DNA from: Actinocatenispora sp963815125
GTDB lineage: Bacteria > Actinomycetota > Actinomycetes > Mycobacteriales > Micromonosporaceae
Reading direction: 5' to 3'
NCBI GenBank assembly: GCA_963815125.1
Contig: CAWFFM010000001.1
Location: 310,001 to 374,000, forward strand
Length of the DNA: 64,000 nt
The translations under genes and the position numbers were made by a program. Below the pieces are notes generated by a model. It was not told the origin of the DNA. It saw nothing but the letters and a program-made list of their open reading frames with translations, and searched no databases. The stretch's first letter is position 1. The number at the start of each line of letters is the position of its first letter. Positions 7,732 through 16,649 of the stretch are shown in pieces.

Positions 7732-8741
7732 CCGCCCGGCCGCTCGTCGGTCGCTGACCCGCTCCCGGCCGGTGCACTGCGCAGTCGCGGTACCAGCACG
7801 CTGGTCATCGCCCGCGCCACCGCCTCCACGGGCTGCCGTACGCTGCTGAGTCCCAGTACCGCCGCGGTCGGGGTGTCGTCGAAGCCGGTGACGGCCAGGT
7901 CACGACCGATCACCAGCCCCCGGTGCTGCGCGGCACGTAGTACCCCCACCGCGAACACGTCGGTGGAGGCGACCACGGCGGTGGGCGGTCCGGGTGCGTC
8001 GAGCAGTACGCCGGCCGCCCGGGCACCGGTGTCGATGTCGTCGGCCGCCCGCTCGTCCAGCCCGGTCACCGCCAGACCGTGCCGTGCCATCGCTCGGTAC
8101 CAGCCGGTCGCCCGGTCGTCGCCGATCCGGTCACCGGCCGGCACCCCGATGAACCCGATCCGCCGATGCCCCGCCGCGATCAGATGTTCGGTGGCCTGGT
8201 CGGTGCCGGCCGCGTTGTCCACATCCACCCAGTGGTAGTCGTCGTCGGTACGACCGAAGGAGGCGAACGGCGCACCCAACGCTGCGATCGCGGCCGGCCG
8301 CGGATCCTGGTACGCGATGTCGAGCAGGACGAATCCGTCCACCGCGCCGCTGTGGAACAACCGCCCGCAGGTCGCCACCTCGTCGGAGTCGTCGGCGGCG
8401 AACAGCAGCAGATGGTGGTCCACCTGCCGCGCGGCCTCGGAGAAGGCATGCAGGAAGCGGTCCAGGATCGCGGCCAGGGCGTCCGGTCGATTCGGCCGGA
8501 TGCGGTACCCGACCAGCCGGGAGGCGTTGGCCCGCAGCGCCTGGGCGGCCCGGTTCGGCTGGTAGCCGAGGGCATCGATGGCGGCGCGTACCCGGTCCCG
8601 GGTGCCGGGGTTGACCCGGTCCGGCGCGTTGAGCACGTTCGACACGGTCTGCCGGGACACCCCGGCGGCGACGGCCACGTCGTGCACGGTGGGTGCGTCC
8701 GGTGTCGGGCCGGATCTGCCAGGTGACACCGGTCGGATCAC
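7677..8741 (-). CDS. LacI-family transcriptional regulator
   Basis: 354 residues from GTG 8,741, which is preceded by GAGGA at suitable spacing; upstream codons are arginine-rich shadow sequence. The N-terminal LacI helix-turn-helix is TVHDVAVAAGVSRQTVSNVL, with the hinge helix around NRAAQALRANASRLVGY. A periplasmic-binding-like sensor domain follows (IGFIGVPAGDRIG, VVASTDVFAVGVLRAA, VTGFDDTP). Such proteins repress sugar-uptake or catabolism genes; no sugar operon is adjacent, so the regulon is unknown. A short palindrome upstream may be its own operator. Confidence 0.92.
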   Translation of the reverse strand: MIRPVSPGRSGPTPDAPTVHDVAVAAGVSRQTVSNVLNAPDRVNPGTRDRVRAAIDALGYQPNRAAQALRANASRLVGYRIRPNRPDALAAILDRFLHAFSEAARQVDHHLLLFAADDSDEVATCGRLFHSGAVDGFVLLDIAYQDPRPAAIAALGAPFASFGRTDDDYHWVDVDNAAGTDQATEHLIAAGHRRIGFIGVPAGDRIGDDRATGWYRAMARHGLAVTGLDERAADDIDTGARAAGVLLDAPGPPTAVVASTDVFAVGVLRAAQHRGLVIGRDLAVTGFDDTPTAAVLGLSSVRQPVEAVARAMTSVLVPRLRSAPAGSGSATDERPGGQLLLPELVVRSSSAVPG

Positions 8742-8782
8742 CGGTCGTCCTCGCGCGCGCGGGCCATTGATAGCACAGCCAT

Positions 8783-8795
8783 GACCGTATCGGTC
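8783..8795. promoter_or_regulatory. Palindrome upstream of lacI, candidate operator
   Basis: GACCG-tat-CGGTC, 5-bp perfect arms, 42 bp upstream of the lacI start and 150 bp upstream of ssb. Placement fits autoregulation by the LacI protein. Short arms make this a weak call. Confidence 0.3.
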
Positions 8796-8797
8796 GG

Positions 8798-8838
8798 TTG
8801 TCCACAGGGGGACAGGACCGCAGCGCGAGTCGTCCACA
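8798..8838 (+). promoter_or_regulatory. Pair of DnaA-box-like sites
   Basis: TTGTCCACA at 8,798-8,806 equals the DnaA box preferred in high-GC actinobacteria. TCGTCCACA at 8,830-8,838 differs by one base. Both are in the same orientation, 32 bp apart (about three helical turns), in the lacI-ssb gap. They may let DnaA influence ssb transcription. Confidence 0.45.
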
Positions 8839-8944
8839 GGCCGGCGGGACGGTGGTGGCAGTGGCGTACCGGACGCGGCATGGTGGCGGTTCGAGTTGGT
8901 GCCCAGCCCGCGACCGCCGGTCGCTCAATCCTTTCGGAGCCGCC

Positions 8945-9600
8945 ATGTTCGAGACGAAACTGACCGTCGTCGGCACGGTCATCAGCAGCCCTGTGCTCAC
9001 CCACACGCGTAAGGCAGGAGTGCCGGTCGCCAATTTCCGGGTGGCCACGACCTCCAGATCCTTCAGCCGTGACCTGGGCCGTTGGGTCGACGGAAGCACT
9101 CTCTACCTGCGGGTGGCGTGCTGGCGACGGCTCGCCGAGAACGTGGCGGAGTCGTTGCGCCGCGGCGATCCGGTCATGGTCACCGGAAATCTCTCCACCC
9201 AGTCCTACCAGGCTGCCGACGGCAGCAGACGCTGGTCGTACGAGGTGGAGGCATCCTCGGTCGGCCCGGACCTGACCCGGGGCACCGTCACCTTCGTCCG
9301 GGCGCAGCGTTCGGCGGGTCAGTTCGAGGTGACCGAGTCGGCGGACCAGCCGGAGTTCCTGGATGTCGAGGAGCCCGCCGGATCCGGGACCTCCGCCGAA
9401 GCGCTGGGCGCCGCCGCGCTGGCCGCTGCCGGGGCCGCTGCGGGGGACGATGCAGCGGAAGACGACGCAGTGGAGACGACGCAGCGGAACACGACGCAGT
9501 GGGGGACGACCCGGCGGCGGATGATGGGGCCCCGGCGACCGGTCAGCCCGGGTCGACGGCCGACGGGCGTTGCGCGCAGGACCTCCCACAGGCGGCCTGA
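8945..9600 (+). CDS. ssb: Single-stranded DNA-binding protein, C-terminal frame disrupted
   Basis: ATG 8,945 opens an OB-fold SSB (MFETKLTVVGTVISSP, then LYLRVACWRRLAENVAESLRRGDPVMVTGNL). It is a secondary actinobacterial SSB type with no neighbouring rpsF or rplI. The acidic tail is encoded by imperfect 15-bp repeats (9,446-9,519). The second unit (9,461-9,474) has 14 bases, so the SSB frame slips: without correction it stays open through cobD to 10,729. Restoring one base gives an acidic tail (DAAEHDAVGDDPAADDG...) that stops at 9,600, for about 218 residues. The corrected product still lacks the usual DDDIPF-type end. Confidence 0.8.
9446..9519 (+). repeat. Imperfect 15-bp tandem repeat in the ssb tail
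   Basis: Five units of the pattern GAYGAYGCAGYGGRR at 9,446-9,460, 9,461-9,474, 9,475-9,489, 9,490-9,504 and 9,505-9,519. The second unit is one base short. In frame they encode Asp/Glu/Ala-rich pentapeptides typical of an SSB acidic tail. Confidence 0.8.
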
Positions 9601-9691
9601 CCGCACACCATGGGCACCCGAAGGGTCGGGCATAAGCTGCGCGTGCGGTCGGCCGGCGCGCGGCGTCCGTCGGTGGATGAGGGGAGATGCG

Positions 9692-10729
9692 ATGGTACGG
9701 CGAACGGTGGAGGGCCGGGCGGCCCGACAGGTCGCGGCGGCGAATGCCGGCGGCCTGTTGCTCGGTGCCGCGCTCGACCTGGTGTTCGGCAGTCCGCGCT
9801 CCAGCACCGCGATAGGTGCCGCAGCGGGTCGCCTGGAGCGCGAGCTCTACCACCCGCAGCGTCGTGCCGGAGCCTGTTACACCGCGCTGGCGGTCGGTGT
9901 CCCGGTCGCCGCCGCCGGTGCGCTCGCGCTGGCCACCCGGCGTCGTCCGGTGGCCCGCGCCGCGGTAATGACGCTGGCCACCTGGCTGGTGCTCGACGGG
10001 CGGGCACTTCGTCAGGACAGCCTCGCCCTAGGGCTGGAGCTGACCGCTGAGGATCTGACCGCCGCCCGGTCACGGCTGCCGCAGCTCTCCAGCGCCGATC
10101 CGGGCCAACTGGACGGTCCGGGGCTGGTACGCACGACGGTGACGTCACTGGCCGGCAGGACCTCCGACGCCATGGTCGCGCCGCTGTGCTGGGGTGCCGT
10201 GCTGGGCCTGCCCGGCCTGATCGGTTACCGGATCGTGGACACATTGGATACGAGAGTCGGGCGCCGTACCGAGCGCTACCGGAGGTTCGGCTGGTCCGCG
10301 GCCCGGCTGGACGACTTCGCCAATCTCGTACCGTCCCGGCTGACCGCGGCACTCACCGTCGCCACCGCACGGATGGTCGGCGGGAGTCCCGTCGCCGCAC
10401 TGTCCACCTGGTCGCGGGACAGACACCGGCATCCCGGCCCCAATGCCGGTCAGGGTCCAGCGGCGATGTCCGGTGCGCTCGGCGTACGGCTGACCGGTCG
10501 TGCTGGTGACGGGGGCACGGGCGCACGACCGCCGGTGCCCGATGACATCCCGCGTGCCGTCTGGCTCTCCACTGCGGTCGGTGCCGCCACCGCGGTGCTG
10601 GCGGCCGGCCACGCGCTCGCCGCGCCGGCCCGACGGGCGTTGTTGTGGCGATGGACGACCAGGCGGTTGTTGACCCGGATCGTGGGCTCGGCAGGAGCCG
10701 CGCTGCGCTCGCGGAGTGACGGCGGATGA
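9692..10729 (+). CDS. cobD: Adenosylcobinamide-phosphate synthase (CobD/CbiB)
   Basis: 345 residues. ATG 9,692 follows GGGGAG by 7 bp. An integral membrane enzyme of late cobalamin synthesis, joining aminopropanol (phosphate) to adenosylcobyric acid. Diagnostic stretches are the N-terminal LLLGAALDLVFGSP, TSDAMVAPLCWGAVLGLPG, YRIVDTLDTRVG, ERYRRFGWSAARLDDFANL, HPGPNAG and ALGVRL. Several hydrophobic spans lie between residues 20 and 330. The stop overlaps the cobQ start (ATGA), so the two are translationally coupled. Upstream it shares a continuous open frame with ssb because of the one-base lesion there. Confidence 0.92.
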   Translation: MVRRTVEGRAARQVAAANAGGLLLGAALDLVFGSPRSSTAIGAAAGRLERELYHPQRRAGACYTALAVGVPVAAAGALALATRRRPVARAAVMTLATWLVLDGRALRQDSLALGLELTAEDLTAARSRLPQLSSADPGQLDGPGLVRTTVTSLAGRTSDAMVAPLCWGAVLGLPGLIGYRIVDTLDTRVGRRTERYRRFGWSAARLDDFANLVPSRLTAALTVATARMVGGSPVAALSTWSRDRHRHPGPNAGQGPAAMSGALGVRLTGRAGDGGTGARPPVPDDIPRAVWLSTAVGAATAVLAAGHALAAPARRALLWRWTTRRLLTRIVGSAGAALRSRSDGG

Positions 10730-13137
10730 CCTCTTTCCCGTCTCCTAACGGACCCGCGCGTGGTGGGCAGCTCGATGTGCGCGGCGCGCTGCTGGTCACC
10801 GGCACGACCTCCGATGCGGGCAAGAGCACCCTCGTCACCGGTCTGTGCCGCTGGTTGCACCGTCGTGGCGTGCGGGTCGCGCCGTTCAAGGCACAGAACA
10901 TGTCCAACAACTCCGCGGTGACCCCGGAGGGTGGCGAGATCGGACGCGCGCAGGCGCTCCAGGCAGCGGCCTGTGGCCTGGAGCCGAGCGTGCGGTTCAA
11001 CCCGGTCCTGCTCAAACCTGGTTCGGAGGGCACCAGCCAGGTGGTCATGTTGGGCCGGCCGGTGGGAAACGTCGGTGCGGACGACTACCAGAAGCTACGG
11101 GCCGAGCTCACCGGGACGGTCTTCGACACCCTCGCCCAGCTACGTCGTGACTACGACGTGGTGCTCTGCGAGGGCGCGGGCAGTCCCACCGAGATCAACC
11201 TGCGGGCCGGTGATCTGGTCAACATGGGCCTGGCCCGGGCCGCCCGGCTGCCCACCCTGGTGGTGGCCGACATCGACCGCGGCGGTGCGCTCGCCGCCCT
11301 GTTCGGTACGACGGCGCTGCTCTCACCGGAGGACCAGGCGCTGATCGCCGGCTTCGTGGTCAACAAGTTCCGGGGTGACGTCGGACTACTGCAACCCGGC
11401 CTGGACATGCTCACCGCGCTGACCGGCCGTCCGTTCCACGGTGTCCTGCCCTACGAGCATGACCTGTGGCTGGACAGCGAGGACTCCCTCGGCTACACCG
11501 ATGGTCGGGTCCTGGGCCGACCGGGAAACCCGTACGGCACCGGGATCATGCGGGTCGCTGTGGTCCGGTTGCCCGGAATCTCCAACGCCACCGACGTCGA
11601 GGCGCTCGCGGTCGAGCCCGGCGTACAGGTCCGTCTCACCACCTCGCCGGTAGAGGTGCACGACGCGGATCTGGTCGTACTGCCCGGAACCCGGTCCACC
11701 GTCGCGGACCTGGCCTGGCTCCGGGCCCGGGGCCTTGCCGACGCGGTGCGCGACCATGTCACGGCCGGACGCCCGTTGCTCGGCATCTGCGGCGGCTACC
11801 AGATGCTGGCCGAGACGATCACCGACACCGTGGAGAGCCGGCAGGGCACGGTGCCCGGACTGGGGTTGCTGCCCAGCACCGTACGGTTCGAGCCGGACAA
11901 GATCCTGGCCCGGCCGACCGGCACAGGTCTCGGCGCGCCGGTCGGCGGATACGAGATCCATCACGGGGTTGCGTTGGTGCGCTACGCGGATCCGCGCACC
12001 TCGAATACCTCAGGGAGTCGGTGCGTGCCGCTGCTGGAGTTGCCGGACGGCACCATCGAGGGCTGCCGGGCCGGACCGGTGTTCGGCACGCACTGGCACG
12101 GGGCGTTCGAACACGACGAGTTCCGGCGCCGCTTCCTCACCGAGGCGGCCCGGTTGGCCGGTCGGCACGGCTTCCGGGTGGCTCCGGACACGAGCCTCTC
12201 CGCCGTCCGTACCGCCTCGCTGGACCGGCTGGCAGACCTGGTGGAACAGCATCTGGACACCGGTGCGTTGCTCCGGCTGATCGAATCCGGCCCACCGGCG
12301 GGTCTGCCGACGCTGCCACCAGGTGCGCCAGCGATCGCCTCGTCGGCATCCGACGCTCCAATCCGGCGGTCACCACCGGGAGTGCAGGAGACGCCGCACC
12401 ATACGGTCGCTGATCTGGTCGGTGCGGTGATCGAGGGGACGGACCCGGGCACGATGCCCTCGATCCCGCTGCACCCGCCCGCGGCACGACCTGCCGAGAC
12501 CATGCTGGCCGGCCGGTCGGTGGTGGAGTCCTTCGCCTCGTTGGTCGACGAGATCCTGGCGCGACCGGCCCGGCTCGGTACGGTCCGGCTGGTCGCGGTG
12601 GATGGCCGGGCAGGATCCGGCAAGACCACCTTCGCCGGTCGCCTGGTCGACACCCTGACCGGTCGGGTTTCCAGCGTGGGCCTGCTGCACACCGACGATC
12701 TGTTACAGGGCTGGCTCGACCCGGTGACCTTCTGGCCCAGGTTGGAGGAATGGGTCCTCGCGCCACTGCGCCGGGGTGACCCGGCCCGGTACCGGCGTTT
12801 CAACTGGTTCACCGGCCACTTCGGGGACAGTTGGGAACTGCTCGGCTCGCCGGACGTACTGGTCCTGGAAGGGGTGAGCTGCGCACGCTCGGTGGTGCGG
12901 CCGGAGTTGACCGCCTCCATCCTCGTCCAGGCTCCCCGTCAGCTCAGGTTCGACCGTGGGATGCGCCGGGATGGCACCGCGGTACGCGCGGACTGGAACC
13001 GGTGGATGCTGGACGAGGACGAGCATTTCGACGCCGACCGGACCGTCGGTCATGTCGATGTGGTGGTGGACGCTTCGAGCACGGTCCCACACGGCCCGGA
13101 ACGCGAGTATGTCCGGATCAGGGCGCTGCCCCGGTAG
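10726..13137 (+). CDS. cobQ: Cobyric acid synthase with C-terminal uridine-kinase-like domain
   Basis: 803 residues; stand-alone CobQ is about 500. Residues 1 to about 525 form a complete glutamine-dependent amidase of corrin side chains b, d, e and g: P-loop GTTSDAGKST (26-35), FKAQNMSNNSAVT, and a class I glutaminase with C355 (GICGGYQML) and H458 (GTHWHGAF). A Pro/Ala/Ser-rich linker (about 525-600) leads to a second P-loop domain (about 600-803) with GRAGSGKTT at 627-635, LLHTDDLLQGWLDP and LVLEGVSCAR, resembling uridine/nucleoside kinases. The second domain's substrate is unknown. No stop or frame break separates the parts. Confidence 0.9.
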   Translation: MTSFPSPNGPARGGQLDVRGALLVTGTTSDAGKSTLVTGLCRWLHRRGVRVAPFKAQNMSNNSAVTPEGGEIGRAQALQAAACGLEPSVRFNPVLLKPGSEGTSQVVMLGRPVGNVGADDYQKLRAELTGTVFDTLAQLRRDYDVVLCEGAGSPTEINLRAGDLVNMGLARAARLPTLVVADIDRGGALAALFGTTALLSPEDQALIAGFVVNKFRGDVGLLQPGLDMLTALTGRPFHGVLPYEHDLWLDSEDSLGYTDGRVLGRPGNPYGTGIMRVAVVRLPGISNATDVEALAVEPGVQVRLTTSPVEVHDADLVVLPGTRSTVADLAWLRARGLADAVRDHVTAGRPLLGICGGYQMLAETITDTVESRQGTVPGLGLLPSTVRFEPDKILARPTGTGLGAPVGGYEIHHGVALVRYADPRTSNTSGSRCVPLLELPDGTIEGCRAGPVFGTHWHGAFEHDEFRRRFLTEAARLAGRHGFRVAPDTSLSAVRTASLDRLADLVEQHLDTGALLRLIESGPPAGLPTLPPGAPAIASSASDAPIRRSPPGVQETPHHTVADLVGAVIEGTDPGTMPSIPLHPPAARPAETMLAGRSVVESFASLVDEILARPARLGTVRLVAVDGRAGSGKTTFAGRLVDTLTGRVSSVGLLHTDDLLQGWLDPVTFWPRLEEWVLAPLRRGDPARYRRFNWFTGHFGDSWELLGSPDVLVLEGVSCARSVVRPELTASILVQAPRQLRFDRGMRRDGTAVRADWNRWMLDEDEHFDADRTVGHVDVVVDASSTVPHGPEREYVRIRALPR

Positions 13138-13240
13138 ATAGGGGTTGCCCGTAGGGGATTCTTGCGGGCCGTTACGGCGGCCGAGGGTGGCCGACACGGC
13201 TTAGCGTGGAGAGGACACGACGCGACAGCAGGAGGGCACG

Positions 13241-14401
13241 ATGACCGATTCCACCGGCCACGGACCGGATGAGACGGGCAGTTCCGGCCCAGGTGAGCCA
13301 GTGGCGGGCCGATCGACTGGTGGCACAGGCGGCCAGCCGGTCCGTCGTCGCACCACCCTGACCGGGATCAGCTCCCGTGCCTGGGAGCACCCGGCGGACC
13401 GGGGTGCGCTTGTCGCGCTCCGGGAGCTGCGCGGTTTCGACGAGATCCTCCGCCGCTTCTTCGGCCTGTTCAACGAGCGTTACTTCCGGATGAAGTACCT
13501 CGGTTCGGCGATCCGGGCGAACGGCTGGCAGTACGCCCGGGTACACGGCATCTATCTGGAGGCCGCCGCCGCGCTCGACTTCGGTGAGCCGGCCGACCTC
13601 CCTGAACTCTTCGTCACCCAGACGCCGTTCGCGAATGCCGGCGCGTTCGGGATGGACAAGCCGTTCCTCGTGGTCAACAGCGCGACCATTCAGATGCTCG
13701 ACGACGACGAACTGCGGTTCGTACTGGGCCATGAGCTCGGTCACATCCGCTCCGGCCACGCGGTGTACCACACCCTGCTGGTGTGGCTGATCGAACTGGT
13801 CCGGGGCCTCAACTGGTTCCCGATCGGTGCCCTGGCATTGCGCGGCATCCTGGCCGCCCTGATGGAGTGGTACCGCAAGGCTGAACTGTCCTGCGACCGG
13901 GCCGGGCTGTTGGCCGGTCAGGATCCGGCCGCGGCGCTGCGGGTGCACATGAAGTTCGCCGGCGGCGGCGACCTGTCCGACATCGACACCGCGGCATTCC
14001 TGTCCCAGGCCAACGAATACGACCGGGCGAACGGCGATCTGCGGGACAGCGTCATCAAGCTGATGCTGCTGGAGGCCGCCACCCACCCGATGCCGGTGGC
14101 CCGCGCCGCCGAACTTCGACACTGGGTGGAAACCGGGGAATACCGACGGATCATGTCCGGTGAATATCCGCGCCGCGAGGACGACGCCAACGCTTCGGTC
14201 AGCGAAGAGGTCAAGGCTGCCGCGAAGTCCTACCGGGATGCCTTCGCCCGCTCGCAGGATCCGTTGGCCGGCCTGCTGCGCCGGTTCGGCGACGGTGCCA
14301 ATGTCGCCGGTGATTGGGCGAAGGCCGGCGCAGACAAGCTCCGCGCCTGGGTGGCCGGCGATGCGCGTCGCGGTGACGGACCGGGCGGCAGCGACGAATA
14401 G
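13241..14401 (+). CDS. M48-family zinc metallopeptidase
   Basis: 386 residues; the ATG follows GGAGG. The zinc site is HELGH at 164-168 with the third ligand E215 in RKAELSCDRAG, as in Ste24/HtpX-type M48 peptidases. Hydrophobic helices on both sides of the site (LLVWLIELVRGLNWFPIGAL) suggest a membrane-associated enzyme. The N-terminus (1-45) is disordered and Gly/Ser/Thr-rich. The C-terminal 80 residues are charged and helical. Substrate unknown; family members act in membrane-protein quality control. Confidence 0.9.
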   Translation: MTDSTGHGPDETGSSGPGEPVAGRSTGGTGGQPVRRRTTLTGISSRAWEHPADRGALVALRELRGFDEILRRFFGLFNERYFRMKYLGSAIRANGWQYARVHGIYLEAAAALDFGEPADLPELFVTQTPFANAGAFGMDKPFLVVNSATIQMLDDDELRFVLGHELGHIRSGHAVYHTLLVWLIELVRGLNWFPIGALALRGILAALMEWYRKAELSCDRAGLLAGQDPAAALRVHMKFAGGGDLSDIDTAAFLSQANEYDRANGDLRDSVIKLMLLEAATHPMPVARAAELRHWVETGEYRRIMSGEYPRREDDANASVSEEVKAAAKSYRDAFARSQDPLAGLLRRFGDGANVAGDWAKAGADKLRAWVAGDARRGDGPGGSDE

Positions 14402-14476
14402 CGACGAATGACGGGGCAGGTGCGCCGGCGGACGGCCCGGTGCACCTGCGGTGGCGATGCGGCATACGATCCGGCC

Positions 14477-15835
14477 ATGACTGACACGCCGCGTACCGAA
14501 GCCGAGATCCGCGCCGCTGTCGACCGGGTACTGCCCTCGGTCCGGGCCGACCTGGAGCGCATGGTACGGATACCGAGCGTCGCCTTTCCCGGCTTCGACC
14601 AGACCCATGTACAGCGGTCCGCCGAGCTGGTCGCTCAGCTGTGCCGCGACGCCGGGGTACCCGATGTGCAGATCCTGCGGGTCGAGGGCGGCGCGCCTGC
14701 GGTGGTGGGTCGGATTCCAGCGCCCCCCGGCAGGCCCACCGTCCTGCTCTACGCCCACCACGACGTGCAGCCCACCGGGGACGAGGCGAAATGGCAGAGC
14801 GCGCCATTCGAACCCACCGAGCAGGGCGGCCGGCTGTACGGACGCGGCGCCGCCGACGACAAGGCGGGGGTGGCCGCGCATCTCGCGGCGGTCCGGGCAT
14901 TCGGGGAGCGGCCGCCGGTCGGCGTCACCCTGTTCATCGAGGGCGAGGAGGAGTGCGGCTCGCCGACGCTGGAGGCGTTCCTCCACCAGTACGCGGACAT
15001 TCTGGCCGCTGATGTGCTGGTCCTCGCCGATTCGATGAACTGGGAGGTCGGCACCCCCGCCCTCACCACCTCTCTGCGTGGGCTCGTCGACTGCTATGTG
15101 GAGGTCCGCACCCTGGATCACGGGGTACACAGCGGCATGTACGGCGGCGTCGTTCCCGACGCACTGACCAGCATGTGCCGGCTCCTGGCCACGCTGCACG
15201 ACGAGAAGGGCGACGTGGCGGTCGGAGGGCTGCAGGCGGCGGGGCCGACCGCAGTGGAGATGCCGGAGGAGCGGCTGCGCGCCGAGTCCAGCGTGCTGGA
15301 CGAGGTGCAGCTGATCGGGTCCGGTTCGATCACCGAACGGAACTGGCACAAGGCGTCGGTCAGCGTGATCGGACTGGACTGCCCGTCGGTCAAGGACGCC
15401 TCCAACACGCTGGTGCCGACGGTGCGCGCGAAGATCAGCATGCGACTGGCGCCCGGTCAGGACCAGGAGCAGGCGATGGTCGCGCTCACCGAGCACCTTG
15501 AGTCGCGCGCCCCTTGGGGTGCGCGGGTCACGGTCACCCGCGGTGAGCTCGGCGCGCCGTACCGGATCGATGCGAGTGGGCCGGCCTACGACGTGGCCCG
15601 GGAGGCGTTCCGGACAGCCTGGGACGGCACCGCGCCGGTGGACATCGGAATTGGTGGCTCGATTCCGTTCGTGGCCGAGTTCGCCGACGCCTTCCCGAAG
15701 GCGGCGATCCTGGTCACCGGCGTGGAGGACCCGGACGCCCGGGCCCACGGCGCCAATGAGAGCCTGCATCTCGCAGAGTGGCGTCGGGCCTGCCTCGCCG
15801 AGGCGTTCCTGCTGGCCAGACTGGGCGAGGGATGA
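14477..15835 (+). CDS. M20-family dipeptidase
   Basis: 452 residues from ATG 14,477. A di-zinc aminoacylase/dipeptidase with HHDVQP at 94-99, GRGAADDKAG (bridging Asp) and EGEEECGSPT (catalytic Glu pair near 155-160). The lid or dimerisation domain follows in the middle and the metal-binding domain resumes at the C-terminus. Cytoplasmic, probably peptide turnover. The stop overlaps the next start (ATGA), so it is coupled to the site-2 protease gene. Confidence 0.92.
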   Translation: MTDTPRTEAEIRAAVDRVLPSVRADLERMVRIPSVAFPGFDQTHVQRSAELVAQLCRDAGVPDVQILRVEGGAPAVVGRIPAPPGRPTVLLYAHHDVQPTGDEAKWQSAPFEPTEQGGRLYGRGAADDKAGVAAHLAAVRAFGERPPVGVTLFIEGEEECGSPTLEAFLHQYADILAADVLVLADSMNWEVGTPALTTSLRGLVDCYVEVRTLDHGVHSGMYGGVVPDALTSMCRLLATLHDEKGDVAVGGLQAAGPTAVEMPEERLRAESSVLDEVQLIGSGSITERNWHKASVSVIGLDCPSVKDASNTLVPTVRAKISMRLAPGQDQEQAMVALTEHLESRAPWGARVTVTRGELGAPYRIDASGPAYDVAREAFRTAWDGTAPVDIGIGGSIPFVAEFADAFPKAAILVTGVEDPDARAHGANESLHLAEWRRACLAEAFLLARLGEG

Positions 15836-16593
15836 TCGGCGCGAGTCACCCGCAGCGCCGCCCGTCGGCCGTGTTCCTGGCCCTGGTGGCGCTGCTGGTG
15901 GTGTCCGCGTGGATGACCTGGACCGGCTTCGGCAACGTACGCCTCGACGCTTTCCTGCTCGTCGGGGCCGGCTGGCTGGTGTCGTTGTGTCTGCACGAGT
16001 ACGGGCACGCGTATCTTGCGTTCCGGTTCGGTGACAGCGGCGTACTGGACCGCGGGTATCTGACCCTCAATCCGCTCAAGTACTCCAACGTCCTGCTGTC
16101 CTTCGTACTGCCGCTGGTGTTCGTACTGCTCGGCGGATTCGGGATGCCGGGCGGCGCGGTGTGGGTGGATCGGGGGCGCATCCTCGGTCGGCTGCGACAC
16201 ACCCTGGTGTCGGCGGCGGGCCCGCTGACCAATGTGGTGTTCGCCGTCGCGTTGGCCGTACCGTTCTGGACGGGTATGGCCAGCACACAGCACCTGGACT
16301 TCTGGTCTGCGGTGGCCTTTCTGGCGTTTTTGCAGGTCACCGCGAGCGTACTGAACCTGGTGCCGGTGCCCGGCCTGGACGGCTACGGGATCGCCGAACC
16401 GTGGTTGCCGGGGCACTGGCGGCGCGGGGCGTCGATGGTCGCCCCGTACGGGATGTTGATCATCTTCGCCCTGCTGTGGGAGCCGAGGATCAACGCCTTG
16501 TTCTTCCGGTTCGTCTACACGATCACCGACACGCTGGGAGTGCCGTACCCCGCGGTGATCTACGGCGATCATCTGTTCCGGTTCTGGACCTGA
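15832..16593 (+). CDS. Site-2 protease family (M50) membrane peptidase
   Basis: 253 residues with about six hydrophobic spans. The intramembrane zinc site is HEYGH at 55-59. The second conserved region, with N-x-x-P-x-P-G-x-D-G-Y (LNLVPVPGLDGY), lies near 177-188. No PDZ domain is present, placing it in the short M50B/group III-like class often annotated as site-2 protease family protein. Coupling to an M20 dipeptidase suggests one peptide-processing unit, but no substrate is evident. Confidence 0.88.
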   Translation: MIGASHPQRRPSAVFLALVALLVVSAWMTWTGFGNVRLDAFLLVGAGWLVSLCLHEYGHAYLAFRFGDSGVLDRGYLTLNPLKYSNVLLSFVLPLVFVLLGGFGMPGGAVWVDRGRILGRLRHTLVSAAGPLTNVVFAVALAVPFWTGMASTQHLDFWSAVAFLAFLQVTASVLNLVPVPGLDGYGIAEPWLPGHWRRGASMVAPYGMLIIFALLWEPRINALFFRFVYTITDTLGVPYPAVIYGDHLFRFWT

Positions 16594-16602
16594 CCGCAGC
16601 GC

Positions 16603-16634
16603 CGGTGAGCACCGTAGGATCGCGGTGCTCACCG
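16603..16634. terminator. Hairpin between convergent genes
   Basis: Perfect 11-bp inverted repeat CGGTGAGCACC / GGTGCTCACCG (16,603-16,613 and 16,624-16,634) with a 10-base loop, between the stops of the site-2 protease gene and the minus-strand YdjM-like gene. Confidence 0.75.
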
Positions 16635-16649
16635 TTGGCGCATGACCTG

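Noticed and set aside
8798..10729. A genuine 643-codon gene covering SSB and CobD
   Set aside because: The middle 90 residues are Arg-rich shadow sequence, both halves have their own ribosome sites, and a one-base-short repeat unit explains the open frame. Reported as a lesion instead.
13172..15769. 865-codon minus-strand open frame
   Set aside because: Antisense to the M48 and M20 genes, which have clear catalytic motifs; typical GC-rich shadow composition (His/Arg/Gly/Val-rich).
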